The notes beneath the pieces were generated by a model, which saw only the letters and a program-made list of their open reading frames with translations, had not been told where the DNA came from and made no database searches. Shown here piece after piece: positions 27,982 to 34,509 of a stretch of DNA of 42,952 nucleotides; within the stretch, counting starts at the first letter, position 1; each line of letters opens with the position of its first letter. The DNA is from Pasteurellaceae bacterium Macca (GTDB lineage: Bacteria; Pseudomonadota; Gammaproteobacteria; Enterobacterales; Pasteurellaceae): assembly GCA_023101485.1 (NCBI GenBank), contig LVZB01000020.1:1-42952 (forward strand). Reading direction: 5' to 3'. The translations under genes were made by a program, and so were the position numbers.

Positions 27982-28932
27982 ATGACAAACCAAGTACAAC
28001 AAAACAATCAGCAACAAAAGTCTGTTTCATTCCCCGTCAAAGAATTCTTTGACCGACCAGCTATTAAAGGCAAGATTGAAGCGTTACTCAATAAAAATGC
28101 CGGCTCATTTACCACGAGCGTACTGCAAATTGTCAATAGTAATCAGCTCTTAAAAAATGCTGTCCCAATGACTGTATTCAACGCTGCATTGATGGCTGCA
28201 ACACTCAATCTTCCATTACAAAATGGCTTAGGCTTTGCCTATATCGTACCTTATAAAAATAACAACACGAACAGATACGAAGCCCAGTTTCAGTTAGGTT
28301 ATAAAGGTTTAATTCAGCTTGCCCAACGTAGCGGACAATTTCAACGATTAGTCGCCGTTCCTGTTTATGAGAAGCAACTCCTTGCCGAAGACCCTATCAA
28401 CGGTTACGAGTTTGACTGGAAGCAGAAGCCGGAACAAGGTGAGAAACCCATAGGCTATTACGCTTATTTCAAACTACTCAATGATTTCACCGCAGAACTC
28501 TATATGACGACATTTGAAATTGATGCACACGCCCAACGATATAGCCAAACTTATCGCTCTTACTTAAAGAAAAAGTCCAAAGGCGAGTATGCGTCCAGCG
28601 TATGGGCTGATAACTTTGAAGCCATGGCTCTCAAAACGGTGATGAAGTTGTTACTCTCCAAGCAAGCCCCGCTTTCTGTGGAAATGCAACAAGCCGTGCT
28701 TGCCGATCAAGCTGTTGTTAAAGATGCTGAAAAAGGTGAATTTGGCTACCCTGATAATGAAATTCAAGATGCAGAATATACCAAATTGACCGTCAGCCAG
28801 CAGGTCTTTGAGCAGTGTAAGCAAAACATTCTCAACGGTGAAACGACTCTCCAAGACCTTTGTGATAATGGCTACGAATTCACGCAAGAGCAGTATGCCG
28901 AGTTAGAAACTCTTGAGAAATCGGAGAGTTGA
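27982..28932 (+). CDS. recT: RecT single-strand annealing protein
   Basis: RecT pairs single-stranded DNA ends in phage recombination. The 316-residue protein has the family core: NAALMAATLNLPLQNGLGFAY-like (ATLNLPLQNGLGFAYIVPY), EAQFQLGYKGLIQLAQRSGQF, and SVWADNFEAMALKTVMKLLL. Length and order are normal. AGGAG lies before the ATG. Its usual partner exonuclease is at 29978, but a C4/antirepressor module lies between them. Confidence 0.95.
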   Translation: MTNQVQQNNQQQKSVSFPVKEFFDRPAIKGKIEALLNKNAGSFTTSVLQIVNSNQLLKNAVPMTVFNAALMAATLNLPLQNGLGFAYIVPYKNNNTNRYEAQFQLGYKGLIQLAQRSGQFQRLVAVPVYEKQLLAEDPINGYEFDWKQKPEQGEKPIGYYAYFKLLNDFTAELYMTTFEIDAHAQRYSQTYRSYLKKKSKGEYASSVWADNFEAMALKTVMKLLLSKQAPLSVEMQQAVLADQAVVKDAEKGEFGYPDNEIQDAEYTKLTVSQQVFEQCKQNILNGETTLQDLCDNGYEFTQEQYAELETLEKSES

Positions 28933-28935
28933 TAA

Positions 28936-28964
28936 TTGACACCCCGCCCCTTTCGGATTAAGAT
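28936..28964 (+). promoter_or_regulatory. Promoter of C4-like RNA C
   Basis: TTGACA, 17 bases and TAAGAT, only 3 bases after the recT stop. Confidence 0.8.
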
Positions 28965-28965
28965 A

Positions 28966-29020
28966 ACCGCACTATACAACGTAAGCGGTTATCCGCCCCC
29001 GACAGCAAGCGGTTTTTTTG
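28966..29020 (+). ncRNA. C4-like antisense RNA C
   Basis: A predicted RNA of about 50 bases has a stem AACCGC/GCGGTT showing the loop ACTATACAACGTAA, then CCGC/GCGG followed by seven T residues. CAACGTAAG (28977-28985) is an exact complement of CTTACGTTG at 29104-29112 in the antirepressor leader. The promoter and stems are the same as in RNA D while the loop differs. Confidence 0.72.
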
Positions 29021-29049
29021 TACCTAAATTTTAGTTACAGATCGGTTAT

Positions 29050-29129
29050 GATCGGGTCGAGAGAACCTAATAAAATACCTGCAAAGGAAATAAGTTCCGC
29101 CATCTTACGTTGGTAGTTGAAGCCTGATC
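29050..29129 (+). promoter_or_regulatory. Structured leader of antirepressor C
   Basis: GATCGGGT (29050-29057) pairs with GCCTGATC (29122-29129) using two wobble pairs. Within it are GGAAATAAGTTCCGCC, also present in leader D, and the segment complementary to RNA C. Confidence 0.65.
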
Positions 29130-29176
29130 GCCTACTAAGCGATCAATTAACTAATCTAAAACGTAAGGTACAAAAA

Positions 29177-29875
29177 ATGTCAAATCTAGTTCAATTCCAA
29201 TCATTCAATTTTCATTCATCCGCTGTTCGTGTGATCACAGATCCCAATCAAGAATTTTGGTTTTGTGCCAAAGATGTTTGTGATGTTTTAGGCTATGTAA
29301 ATGATACAGACGCATTGAAAAAACATTGCAAACCAAAGGGGGTAGCGAAACGCTACTCCCCTACAAAAGGCGGAAATCAAGAACTTACATTTATTAACGA
29401 ACCTAACTTATACCGCTTAATCATCAAATCCCGCAAGCCAGAAGCCGAACCCTTCGAAGCGTGGGTATTTGAAGAAGTGCTACCGCAAATTCGCAAAACA
29501 GGGCAATATTCGCAAAATCTTCCCGAAAATCGACCGCTTGCAATCCCCGAACTAACATTCACAGTAGAAATGAGCGAAGACAACCGCAACGTATTACTGA
29601 GCAACTGGTTTGCTTTACATAACACCCTTAAATTATTGGCAGAGCTAGAACCACCTTTGCGAGCCTTAAATTCTCCCTTTGCCTCAAAGGTTTATACCCA
29701 CGTTACCGAGTATCGCAACAATTTAGGCTACACCAAAGCAATGTTAGCCCCCTTATTCGCAGATGTCGCCTTTGACAAACGACAAGACCCTCACGAATAT
29801 ATTGCAATGCAAGCCTTTAACGCCTTTCAAGCAAGAGGCTTTAAACCAAGAGTGGCAGTAAAACTGTTGGCTTAG
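29177..29875 (+). CDS. Bro-N antirepressor C
   Basis: The start MSNLVQFQSFNFHSS has AAGG about 9 bases upstream. Residues 5-115 form a Bro-N domain (VRVITDPNQEFWFCAKDVCD, VLGYVNDTDALKKHCKPKG, INEPNLYRLIIKSRKPEAE, FEEVLPQIRKTGQY). The linker ENRPLAIPE is encoded by an uptake-signal core, as in antirepressors A and B. The C-terminal domain (TVEMSEDNRNVLLSNWFALH) is a diverged relative of theirs. It probably counters a repressor; its C4-like RNA should keep it silent. It splits the recT-exonuclease pair. Confidence 0.84.
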   Translation: MSNLVQFQSFNFHSSAVRVITDPNQEFWFCAKDVCDVLGYVNDTDALKKHCKPKGVAKRYSPTKGGNQELTFINEPNLYRLIIKSRKPEAEPFEAWVFEEVLPQIRKTGQYSQNLPENRPLAIPELTFTVEMSEDNRNVLLSNWFALHNTLKLLAELEPPLRALNSPFASKVYTHVTEYRNNLGYTKAMLAPLFADVAFDKRQDPHEYIAMQAFNAFQARGFKPRVAVKLLA

Positions 29876-29913
29876 CAAGCCCTTTCTTCACTCGCAAAAA
29901 ACTTATTCAATCC

Positions 29914-29940
29914 GACCGCTTGCAACCCCAAGCGGTCTTT
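29914..29940 (+). terminator. Uptake-signal terminator after antirepressor C
   Basis: GACCGCTTG and CAAGCGGTC around CAACCC, followed by TTTCTG. Confidence 0.75.
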
Positions 29941-29977
29941 CTGCTACCCTAAATTCAAGAAAAAAGGAAATCATCAA

Positions 29978-30613
29978 ATGAAAGTCCGATGTTCATCAAT
30001 CAGTAAATTTATGACCAAACCCAAAGGCAACAACAAAATTTCGGAAGGCGCAAAAACAGCAGTAAGAGAACTTGCCCGTTTTCATCTCTTTGGATATGAA
30101 AACTTTGACGGCAACAAATACACCGCCAAGGGCAATCAACTTGAAGAGCAAGCAATCAAATTAAGTGGTTTTAGCCGAGGGCTTGTACTAAAAAAGAACA
30201 GCGAACGCAAGGAAAATGATTGGGTAAGTGGCGAGTGCGATATTTATGTACCAAGCCGAAAGCTGATTATCGACACCAAATGTTCGTGGGATATTGGCTC
30301 ACACCCATTTTTCCCCGAAGAAGCCGAAGAGAAAGCCAAAAAATCGGGCTACGACTACCAAATGCAAGGCTATATGTGGCTTTGGGAAGCCGAAGAAGCC
30401 CAAATTGATTTTGTACTATTCCCCACCCCGCTTGACCTGATTCCTGCCTATGAAGACAGTAATAAGCTAGTTGATCTTGTCGAGCAAATCCCACAAGAAA
30501 AACGCATCACCACACTCACAATTAAGCGAGATGAGAAAATCATCGGGGAAATCAAAGAGCGAATCACCGCTGCGCAAGATTACTTCCAGCAAATCGCCAA
30601 ACCTTATTTATAA
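29978..30613 (+). CDS. YqaJ-type phage exonuclease
   Basis: This PDDEXK nuclease works with RecT in end resection. The 211-residue protein has GNQLEEQAIKLSGF near 60, then the catalytic core SGECDIYVPSRKLIIDTKCSWD (Asp, and Asp-x-Lys; shown over two short motifs SGECDIY and IIDTKCSWD), and YDYQMQGYMWLW. AAGGAAA precedes the ATG. Family identity is clear by the core motifs and by the nearby recT. Confidence 0.87.
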   Translation: MKVRCSSISKFMTKPKGNNKISEGAKTAVRELARFHLFGYENFDGNKYTAKGNQLEEQAIKLSGFSRGLVLKKNSERKENDWVSGECDIYVPSRKLIIDTKCSWDIGSHPFFPEEAEEKAKKSGYDYQMQGYMWLWEAEEAQIDFVLFPTPLDLIPAYEDSNKLVDLVEQIPQEKRITTLTIKRDEKIIGEIKERITAAQDYFQQIAKPYL

Positions 30614-30907
30614 GTGGAATTTAGCTTAAAGAAAATGGATAGCGACAACCCATCTGTTCAAATTCAGCACAAACTGACTTTACCAAAATACTTCGTTTTC
30701 AATACGCATACCTATAAAGGTTTATCAGCACAAGCATTTACTTTACGCCTTTCTATTCTAACTGGTGGGAATGAGCCAATCCTTATCGCTCGTTTAATCA
30801 AGGCTGAGCAACTTCAAGAGGAAGTTGCCCAAGAATTTGCCAGCAAGCTCACTGATGCATTAGCTGAAACGAGCATCACTGTAAATATTGGTACTGTTTG
30901 CATTTAA
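30614..30907 (+). CDS. Hypothetical 97-aa protein
   Basis: The frame can start at GTG (30614), touching the exonuclease stop, or at ATG 30635 (MDSDNPSVQIQHKLT), whose upstream AAAGAAA is a weak site. It is beta-rich early (LPKYFVFNTHTYKGLS) and helical later. No family is recognised. A terminator follows. Confidence 0.55.
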   Translation: MEFSLKKMDSDNPSVQIQHKLTLPKYFVFNTHTYKGLSAQAFTLRLSILTGGNEPILIARLIKAEQLQEEVAQEFASKLTDALAETSITVNIGTVCI

Positions 30908-30915
30908 TTAAGATG

Positions 30916-30938
30916 AGCCCTGCAAGTCAGGGCTTTTT
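30916..30938 (+). terminator. Terminator before the C5 methyltransferase
   Basis: AGCCCTG-CAAGT-CAGGGCT followed by TTTTAAA. Confidence 0.8.
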
Positions 30939-30950
30939 AAAGGAGATTGT

Positions 30951-32099
30951 ATGTCGTTTACTTATGGCTCCGTTTGTTCGGGCATTGAAGCAGTCAGTGT
31001 AGCTTGGGATAATATGGCGACACCACTCTGGTTTAGCGAAATTGAACCGTTCCCATCTGCCATCTTGGCTCATCATTATCCCAACATTCCTAACTTGAGT
31101 GATATGACTTCCCTTCCCGAAAGAATCCTCAATCGTGAAATCCTAGCGCCTGATGTGCTTGTTGGTGGTACGCCTTGTCAAGCTTTTTCCGTAGCTGGCA
31201 AAAGGCTCTCACTAAATGACGAGAGAGGTAATCTCACACTTGTTCTTATTCACATTTTAGAGGCTATTGATTATGTCAGACATCAAGACAGAAAACCGCC
31301 TTGCATTTTACTTTGGGAAAACGTTCCCGGTGTCTTATCCACCAAGGACAACGCATTCGGACACCTTTTGGCTGGACTGGCTCAAGAATCAGAGCCACTA
31401 CAACCAACAGGGAGAAAATGGACAAACGCTGGTTATGTGCATACTAAAAGAACCATTACATGGCGAATCCTTGATGCTCAATATTTCGGAGTGCCCCAAC
31501 GACGCAAACGAGTGTTCCTTGTGGCAAGTGCTAGAAGCCGAAGTGTCGCAGAAATACTCCTTGAGCAAAAAAGCTTGCGAGGGAATTCTGAGAAGAGCCG
31601 AACGCAGAGGAAAAGTGTTACCGCCTTTGCTGAAAGTAGCTTTGGACAATATTTCCAAACAATGCAAAAAAACGTACTCTTTGAAGTGAAAGGTGCAGAG
31701 GCTATCCGCATTCACGAACAGCCAGTCAGTCCAACGTTAAAAGCAAGAATGGGAACAGGCGGTAATAATGTTCCTTGCGTATCTATTGCGGGTAATGTGA
31801 TAGGCAGGAGTGACACTTCGGGCGGAAATGGCGTAGGCGCAAAAGATGATGGTGTCATGTACACGCTGACTACCTCAGATGTCCACGGAATAGTACATAA
31901 TCACACCATACGAAAACTAACCCCTAAAGAATGTGAGCGATTGCAAGGATTTCCAGATAATTGGACAAAAATCCCCTACCGTAACAAGCCCATTGAGAAT
32001 TGCCCTGATAGTCCTCGTTATAAAGCAATTGGAAACTCAATGGCTGTGCCAGTGATTAAATGGATTGGTCAGCGAATTATTCAATATTTGGAGAAGTAA
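30951..32099 (+). CDS. DNA cytosine-5 methyltransferase
   Basis: The 382-residue enzyme has the C5-methylase motifs in order: SVCSGIEAVSVAWDNM (I), GGTPCQAFSVAGKR with the catalytic Cys (IV), LLWENVPGVLS (VI), ILDAQYFGVPQRRKRVFLVA (VIII), a variable target-recognition part, LTPKECERLQGFPDNW (IX), and AIGNSMAVPVIKWIG (X). AAGGAG precedes the ATG. No restriction enzyme is nearby, so it is an orphan, likely protecting phage DNA. A second frame is open through motif VI-VIII and the variable part. Confidence 0.94.
   Translation: MSFTYGSVCSGIEAVSVAWDNMATPLWFSEIEPFPSAILAHHYPNIPNLSDMTSLPERILNREILAPDVLVGGTPCQAFSVAGKRLSLNDERGNLTLVLIHILEAIDYVRHQDRKPPCILLWENVPGVLSTKDNAFGHLLAGLAQESEPLQPTGRKWTNAGYVHTKRTITWRILDAQYFGVPQRRKRVFLVASARSRSVAEILLEQKSLRGNSEKSRTQRKSVTAFAESSFGQYFQTMQKNVLFEVKGAEAIRIHEQPVSPTLKARMGTGGNNVPCVSIAGNVIGRSDTSGGNGVGAKDDGVMYTLTTSDVHGIVHNHTIRKLTPKECERLQGFPDNWTKIPYRNKPIENCPDSPRYKAIGNSMAVPVIKWIGQRIIQYLEK
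31267..31689 (+). CDS. Overprinted phage protein inside the C5 methylase
   Basis: A 140-codon frame runs in the +1 phase within the methylase gene. Its sequence LNISECPNDANECSLWQVLE, then QKYSLSKKACEGILRRAERR and GKVLPPLL, matches from memory a widespread family of small phage proteins (GKTxP early, then LNxSExPNDA, and KYYLSxKACxGILRRAExRGK). The methylase frame here is also typical of the family (AEILLEQKSLRGN). Both frames thus seem conserved. The start ATG may be 31267 or 31273; no strong ribosome site is seen. Function unknown. Confidence 0.6.
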   Translation: MIMSDIKTENRLAFYFGKTFPVSYPPRTTHSDTFWLDWLKNQSHYNQQGENGQTLVMCILKEPLHGESLMLNISECPNDANECSLWQVLEAEVSQKYSLSKKACEGILRRAERRGKVLPPLLKVALDNISKQCKKTYSLK

Positions 32100-32101
32100 C
32101 A

Positions 32102-32632
32102 ATGAACAAATTCAACAAATTAACCAATCGAATTATTGATTGGGCAAATGACCGTAACTTAATTCAAGGCTCAACCCCACAAAAGCAAATGCTTAAACTG
32201 ATGGAAGAATTCGGCGAATTATGCGGCGGCATTGCCAAGAATAAACCTGATGTGATTAAAGACAGCATTGGGGATTGTTATGTAGTAATGATAATCTTGA
32301 GCAAACAGCTAAGGTTTACTTGCAAACCAGCTATTACAGGTAAAGTATTAAATGACATCATTGCAGAATTCAACGAAAAGAAATATGAGTACTCTTCTGT
32401 TAACGAACAAACCATTGAAGCAATGCATCATATTGGCGGTTTTTCACTTCCAGCCTTAAAAGGCTGGAAAGTAACCACAGAGTATTTTGAGCTGTTATAT
32501 ATGAATTTAATTCTCATCGCATTATTTAATCAAATTGACTTCATCGACTGCGTAGAGCACGCTTACAACCAAATTAAAGACCGTAAAGGCAAAATGATAG
32601 ACGGCGTATTTGTTAAAGAGGAAGATTTATGA
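32102..32632 (+). CDS. MazG-like NTP pyrophosphohydrolase
   Basis: The start MNKFNKLTNRIIDW is 2 bases after the methylase stop, with GGAG inside that gene's end. The all-alpha NTPase motifs are LMEEFGELCGGIAKN (ExxE) and DVIKDSIGDCYVVMIIL (ExxD-type second site). The 176-residue protein has a helical C-terminal addition. MazG-like phage proteins hydrolyse nucleotides such as dUTP or (p)ppGpp-related compounds; the substrate here is unknown. Confidence 0.8.
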   Translation: MNKFNKLTNRIIDWANDRNLIQGSTPQKQMLKLMEEFGELCGGIAKNKPDVIKDSIGDCYVVMIILSKQLRFTCKPAITGKVLNDIIAEFNEKKYEYSSVNEQTIEAMHHIGGFSLPALKGWKVTTEYFELLYMNLILIALFNQIDFIDCVEHAYNQIKDRKGKMIDGVFVKEEDL

Positions 32633-32904
32633 CCTGGAACATTTTCAAGCTACGAAAGGAATATCGCACCCTTTTGCAAGCGCACTCAAAAAACGTCTTA
32701 AAAACGGAATCGCTACTCAAAAAAGTGAAATCGCTAGAAGATTCTGCGATGCAATCTGCTCTACAAATTAAGAGCCTGACCCAAGAGAATGTGAAGCTGA
32801 AAACTGAAAATGCCGAACTGCAAAGCAAGCTCAATCAGTATGAAGTAGAGAAACAGTGTAGTTTCCTCACGTTGCCCCGTAAAGTAAAGCGAAAACGCAA
32901 ATAA
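32629..32904 (+). CDS. Coiled-coil 91-aa protein
   Basis: It overlaps the MazG-like gene by 4 bases. Residues 20-75 form one coiled coil (LLKKVKSLEDSAMQSALQIK, LTQENVKLKTENAELQSKL), and the end is strongly basic (PRKVKRKRK). No family is recognised; possibly a DNA- or partner-binding small protein. A terminator follows. Confidence 0.65.
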   Translation: MTWNIFKLRKEYRTLLQAHSKNVLKTESLLKKVKSLEDSAMQSALQIKSLTQENVKLKTENAELQSKLNQYEVEKQCSFLTLPRKVKRKRK

Positions 32905-32907
32905 CCG

Positions 32908-32931
32908 ACCGCCTAACAAGCGGTCTTTTTT
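32908..32931 (+). terminator. Uptake-signal terminator
   Basis: GACCGC-CTAACAA-GCGGTC followed by TTTTTTT; the right arm is a complete ACAAGCGGTC. Confidence 0.85.
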
Positions 32932-32958
32932 TACCTGAAATTTGTAAAAGGACACCCA

Positions 32959-33255
32959 ATGAACATTACAGAAACCCTCAATCAACGTGGAAAAAACTAC
33001 GGAAACTTCAATCAACTCGCCTTTATCAATCGCAAACTTGATAATGTGATAGATGAACACGGAACTCACCTTGATGCCACCCAGCGTAAAGCCCTTGAAA
33101 TGATTCTTCACAAGGTAAGTAGAATTCTCAACGGCAACGCCCATTATGCGGATAATTGGGTCGATATTGCCGGATACGCTCATTTAGGTGGGCGGTTGTA
33201 TGAAGAAGAAACCACCGCCGAAACGGTGGATAATCTTACTGGTGAGATTGCTTAA
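32959..33255 (+). CDS. DUF6378 phage protein
   Basis: The 98-residue protein reads LNQRGKNYGNFNQLAFINRK, then LEMILHKVSRILNGNAHYAD and NWVDIAGYAHLGGRLYEEE, the DUF6378 pattern (RGKxYGxF, HKxSRIxNGxxxxxDxWxDIAGY). Function unknown. AAGGA precedes the ATG. The 3' end overlaps the convergent RHH gene by 20 bases. Confidence 0.82.
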   Translation: MNITETLNQRGKNYGNFNQLAFINRKLDNVIDEHGTHLDATQRKALEMILHKVSRILNGNAHYADNWVDIAGYAHLGGRLYEEETTAETVDNLTGEIA

Positions 33256-33418
33256 ACTGCTGAAAAGCTTGAATAATCAACTGATTTTGCGGAATACCAA
33301 GCGTTTTGCTTAATTGCTCAATTTCCTCAATGACCGTAATGGGCAGTTTAAAGGCTTTGAGTTTAATGCCGTGTTTGGTTTCACTACGTTTAACAATTTC
33401 AGTTCTTGATAATGCCAT
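33236..33418 (-). CDS. Small ribbon-helix-helix protein
   Basis: The 60-residue protein has the RHH pattern: a strand (GIKLKAFKLPITVIEEIEQL) then SKTLGIPQNQLIIQAFQQF. AGAGGA precedes the ATG. It is read away from the 33.45-kb promoter region, where an inverted repeat TCAAA-TCAACG-TTTGA could be its operator and overlaps the antisense RNA's promoter. So it may repress itself and the neighbouring RNA. No partner toxin gene is coupled to it. Confidence 0.7.
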   Translation of the reverse strand: MALSRTEIVKRSETKHGIKLKAFKLPITVIEEIEQLSKTLGIPQNQLIIQAFQQFKQSHQ

Positions 33419-33431
33419 TGGACTTTTCCTC

Positions 33432-33460
33432 TTGCATCAAATCAACGTTTGATCTATATT
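33432..33460 (+). promoter_or_regulatory. Promoter of the Sib-like antisense RNA
   Basis: TTGCAT, 17 bases and TATATT. The spacer holds the TCAAA/TTTGA inverted repeat. The RNA would start near 33467 and run across the toxin gene on the other strand. Confidence 0.6.
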
Positions 33461-33466
33461 GTTTGA

Positions 33467-33650
33467 AGTCTCGGGGGAGCGGTAACTCCCCCTTGAACTA
33501 GTCTAGTAAGCTGGCAGGCTTACGGTTAATCCGACTAGCAGGATAATGATGATAGCTAAACGAACATTCATCACTATTCTCCTCTTCAAGCGTAAGGATT
33601 AAGCCTCACACTCACTTTCAACCTGTCCGTTGAAAGTGAGATTATTTTAA
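33467..33650 (+). ncRNA. Sib-like antisense RNA candidate
   Basis: Driven by the promoter above, this RNA opens with a hairpin GGGGGAG/CTCCCCC (33473-33492), covers the complete Ibs-like gene in antisense, and ends near the 12-bp perfect hairpin 33611-33640 followed by ATTATTTT. E. coli Sib RNAs have the same plan. The 3' end is estimated. Confidence 0.55.
33503..33571 (-). CDS. Ibs-like type I toxin (22 aa)
   Basis: The minus-strand frame encodes a 22-residue hydrophobic peptide that starts MNVRLAIIIILLVG and ends VSLPAY. E. coli Ibs toxins have the same form (a basic residue near the start, a run of Ile/Leu/Val, and an S-x-x-Y ending) and depolarise the inner membrane. AGGAG lies 8 bases upstream. 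The mRNA would start with a 12-bp hairpin (CTCACTTTCAAC with GTTGAAAGTGAG). An antisense RNA candidate covers the gene. Small size makes this a pattern-based call. Confidence 0.72.
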   Translation of the reverse strand: MNVRLAIIIILLVGLTVSLPAY

Positions 33651-33687
33651 GTTAGTTAACTAATAAAATCAAGCATTCTTTAAGAAA

Positions 33688-33715
33688 GCCTACAATTTAT
33701 TTTGTGGGCTTTTTT
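33688..33715 (+). terminator. Terminator upstream of the DUF4760 gene
   Basis: AGCCTACAA and TTGTGGGCT pair with one G-T, followed by TTTTTG. It may end the antisense RNA if the earlier hairpin is read through. Confidence 0.8.
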
Positions 33716-33717
33716 GT

Positions 33718-33745
33718 TTGACAAGAAAAGGAAATTTGTTAAGAT
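33718..33745 (+). promoter_or_regulatory. Promoter of the DUF4760 operon
   Basis: TTGACA, 16 bases and TAAGAT, about 70 bases ahead of a leader peptide. Confidence 0.7.
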
Positions 33746-33815
33746 ACCTTTACCTATTCAAGGTTGATTGGTGAAAGCAATCATTGTACTTTTAATCAAT
33801 TAAAGAGGAAAAACA

Positions 33816-33848
33816 ATGAAAGGTTTAAATGAAGGTTGGGAAGTTTAA
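33816..33848 (+). CDS. 10-aa leader peptide
   Basis: GAGGAAAAACA leads to the frame MKGLNEGWEV, whose TAA overlaps the ATG of the next gene (TAATG). Its strong ribosome site and coupling suggest it serves to load ribosomes on the membrane-protein gene. Confidence 0.5.
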   Translation: MKGLNEGWEV

Positions 33849-34381
33849 TGAGTTTGGAGCAACTATCTAGCTTCTTAAAACAGCTGGATTTTAATGCAAT
33901 AGCAGGGCTAGGAACGTGTTTATTCACAGGTTACCTAGCCTTTTTTGCGTGGTTTCAAATCAAAGAACAACGTAGCCAGCATAAACAAAAAGCAACTATT
34001 GAGCTTCTTATCAGCAACAGTAATAATGCTTATTACCAAAAACGTCGCAAGACTTATATGAAGATGAGAGATAGTGGGATTAACTTTACTACGCTCGCTT
34101 GTGCCTTAACGGAAAGTAATCCTAACACAGAGCAACAAAAACAAAATTTTATTGTGCTTGATGTACTTAATTCCATAGAATTTATTTGCGTAGGCATTAA
34201 AGAAAATTTATTTGATGAAGCGGTTTACAAAAGAATGAGCGGTAGTAGTGTAGTAAAAGACTGGAATACCCTAAAACCTTATGTAATGGAACTTCGTCGT
34301 ATCAATAACAATAACAACAAACTTTTTTGTGAGTTTGAATGGCTTGCGACTAAGTGGATTGATGAAAATAAAAATAGCTAG
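33848..34381 (+). CDS. DUF4760 membrane protein
   Basis: The 177-residue protein has one membrane segment (residues about 18-38, AGLGTCLFTGYLAFFAWFQI), then a cytoplasmic helical domain with KATIELLISNSNNAYYQKRR, VLDVLNSIEFICVGIKENLF and VKDWNTLKPYVMELRR, the DUF4760 pattern. It has its own promoter and a coupled leader peptide. Such proteins in prophages are sometimes linked to exclusion of other phages; that is only a possibility here. Followed directly by C4-like module D. Confidence 0.75.
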   Translation: MSLEQLSSFLKQLDFNAIAGLGTCLFTGYLAFFAWFQIKEQRSQHKQKATIELLISNSNNAYYQKRRKTYMKMRDSGINFTTLACALTESNPNTEQQKQNFIVLDVLNSIEFICVGIKENLFDEAVYKRMSGSSVVKDWNTLKPYVMELRRINNNNNKLFCEFEWLATKWIDENKNS

Positions 34382-34395
34382 TTTTTAAGATATAT

Positions 34396-34424
34396 TTGAC
34401 ACCCCGCCCCTTTCGGATTAAGAT
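34396..34424 (+). promoter_or_regulatory. Promoter of C4-like RNA D
   Basis: TTGACA, 17 bases and TAAGAT, the same as the module C promoter. Confidence 0.8.
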
Positions 34425-34425
34425 A

Positions 34426-34481
34426 ACCGCACTACCAAATACAAGTCGGTTTATTCGCTCCGAACAAATAGCGGTTTTTTT
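34426..34481 (+). ncRNA. C4-like antisense RNA D
   Basis: Stem AACCG/CGGTT displays the loop CACTACCAAATACAAGT (34430-34446). It pairs with ACTTGTATTCGGTAGT (34564-34579) in the following leader with one mismatch in 16. A second hairpin CGCT/AGCG leads into a T run. This is the best antisense match of the four modules. Confidence 0.78.
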
Positions 34482-34509
34482 GTGCCTGAAATTCAGGTCG
34501 CTCATTTAT

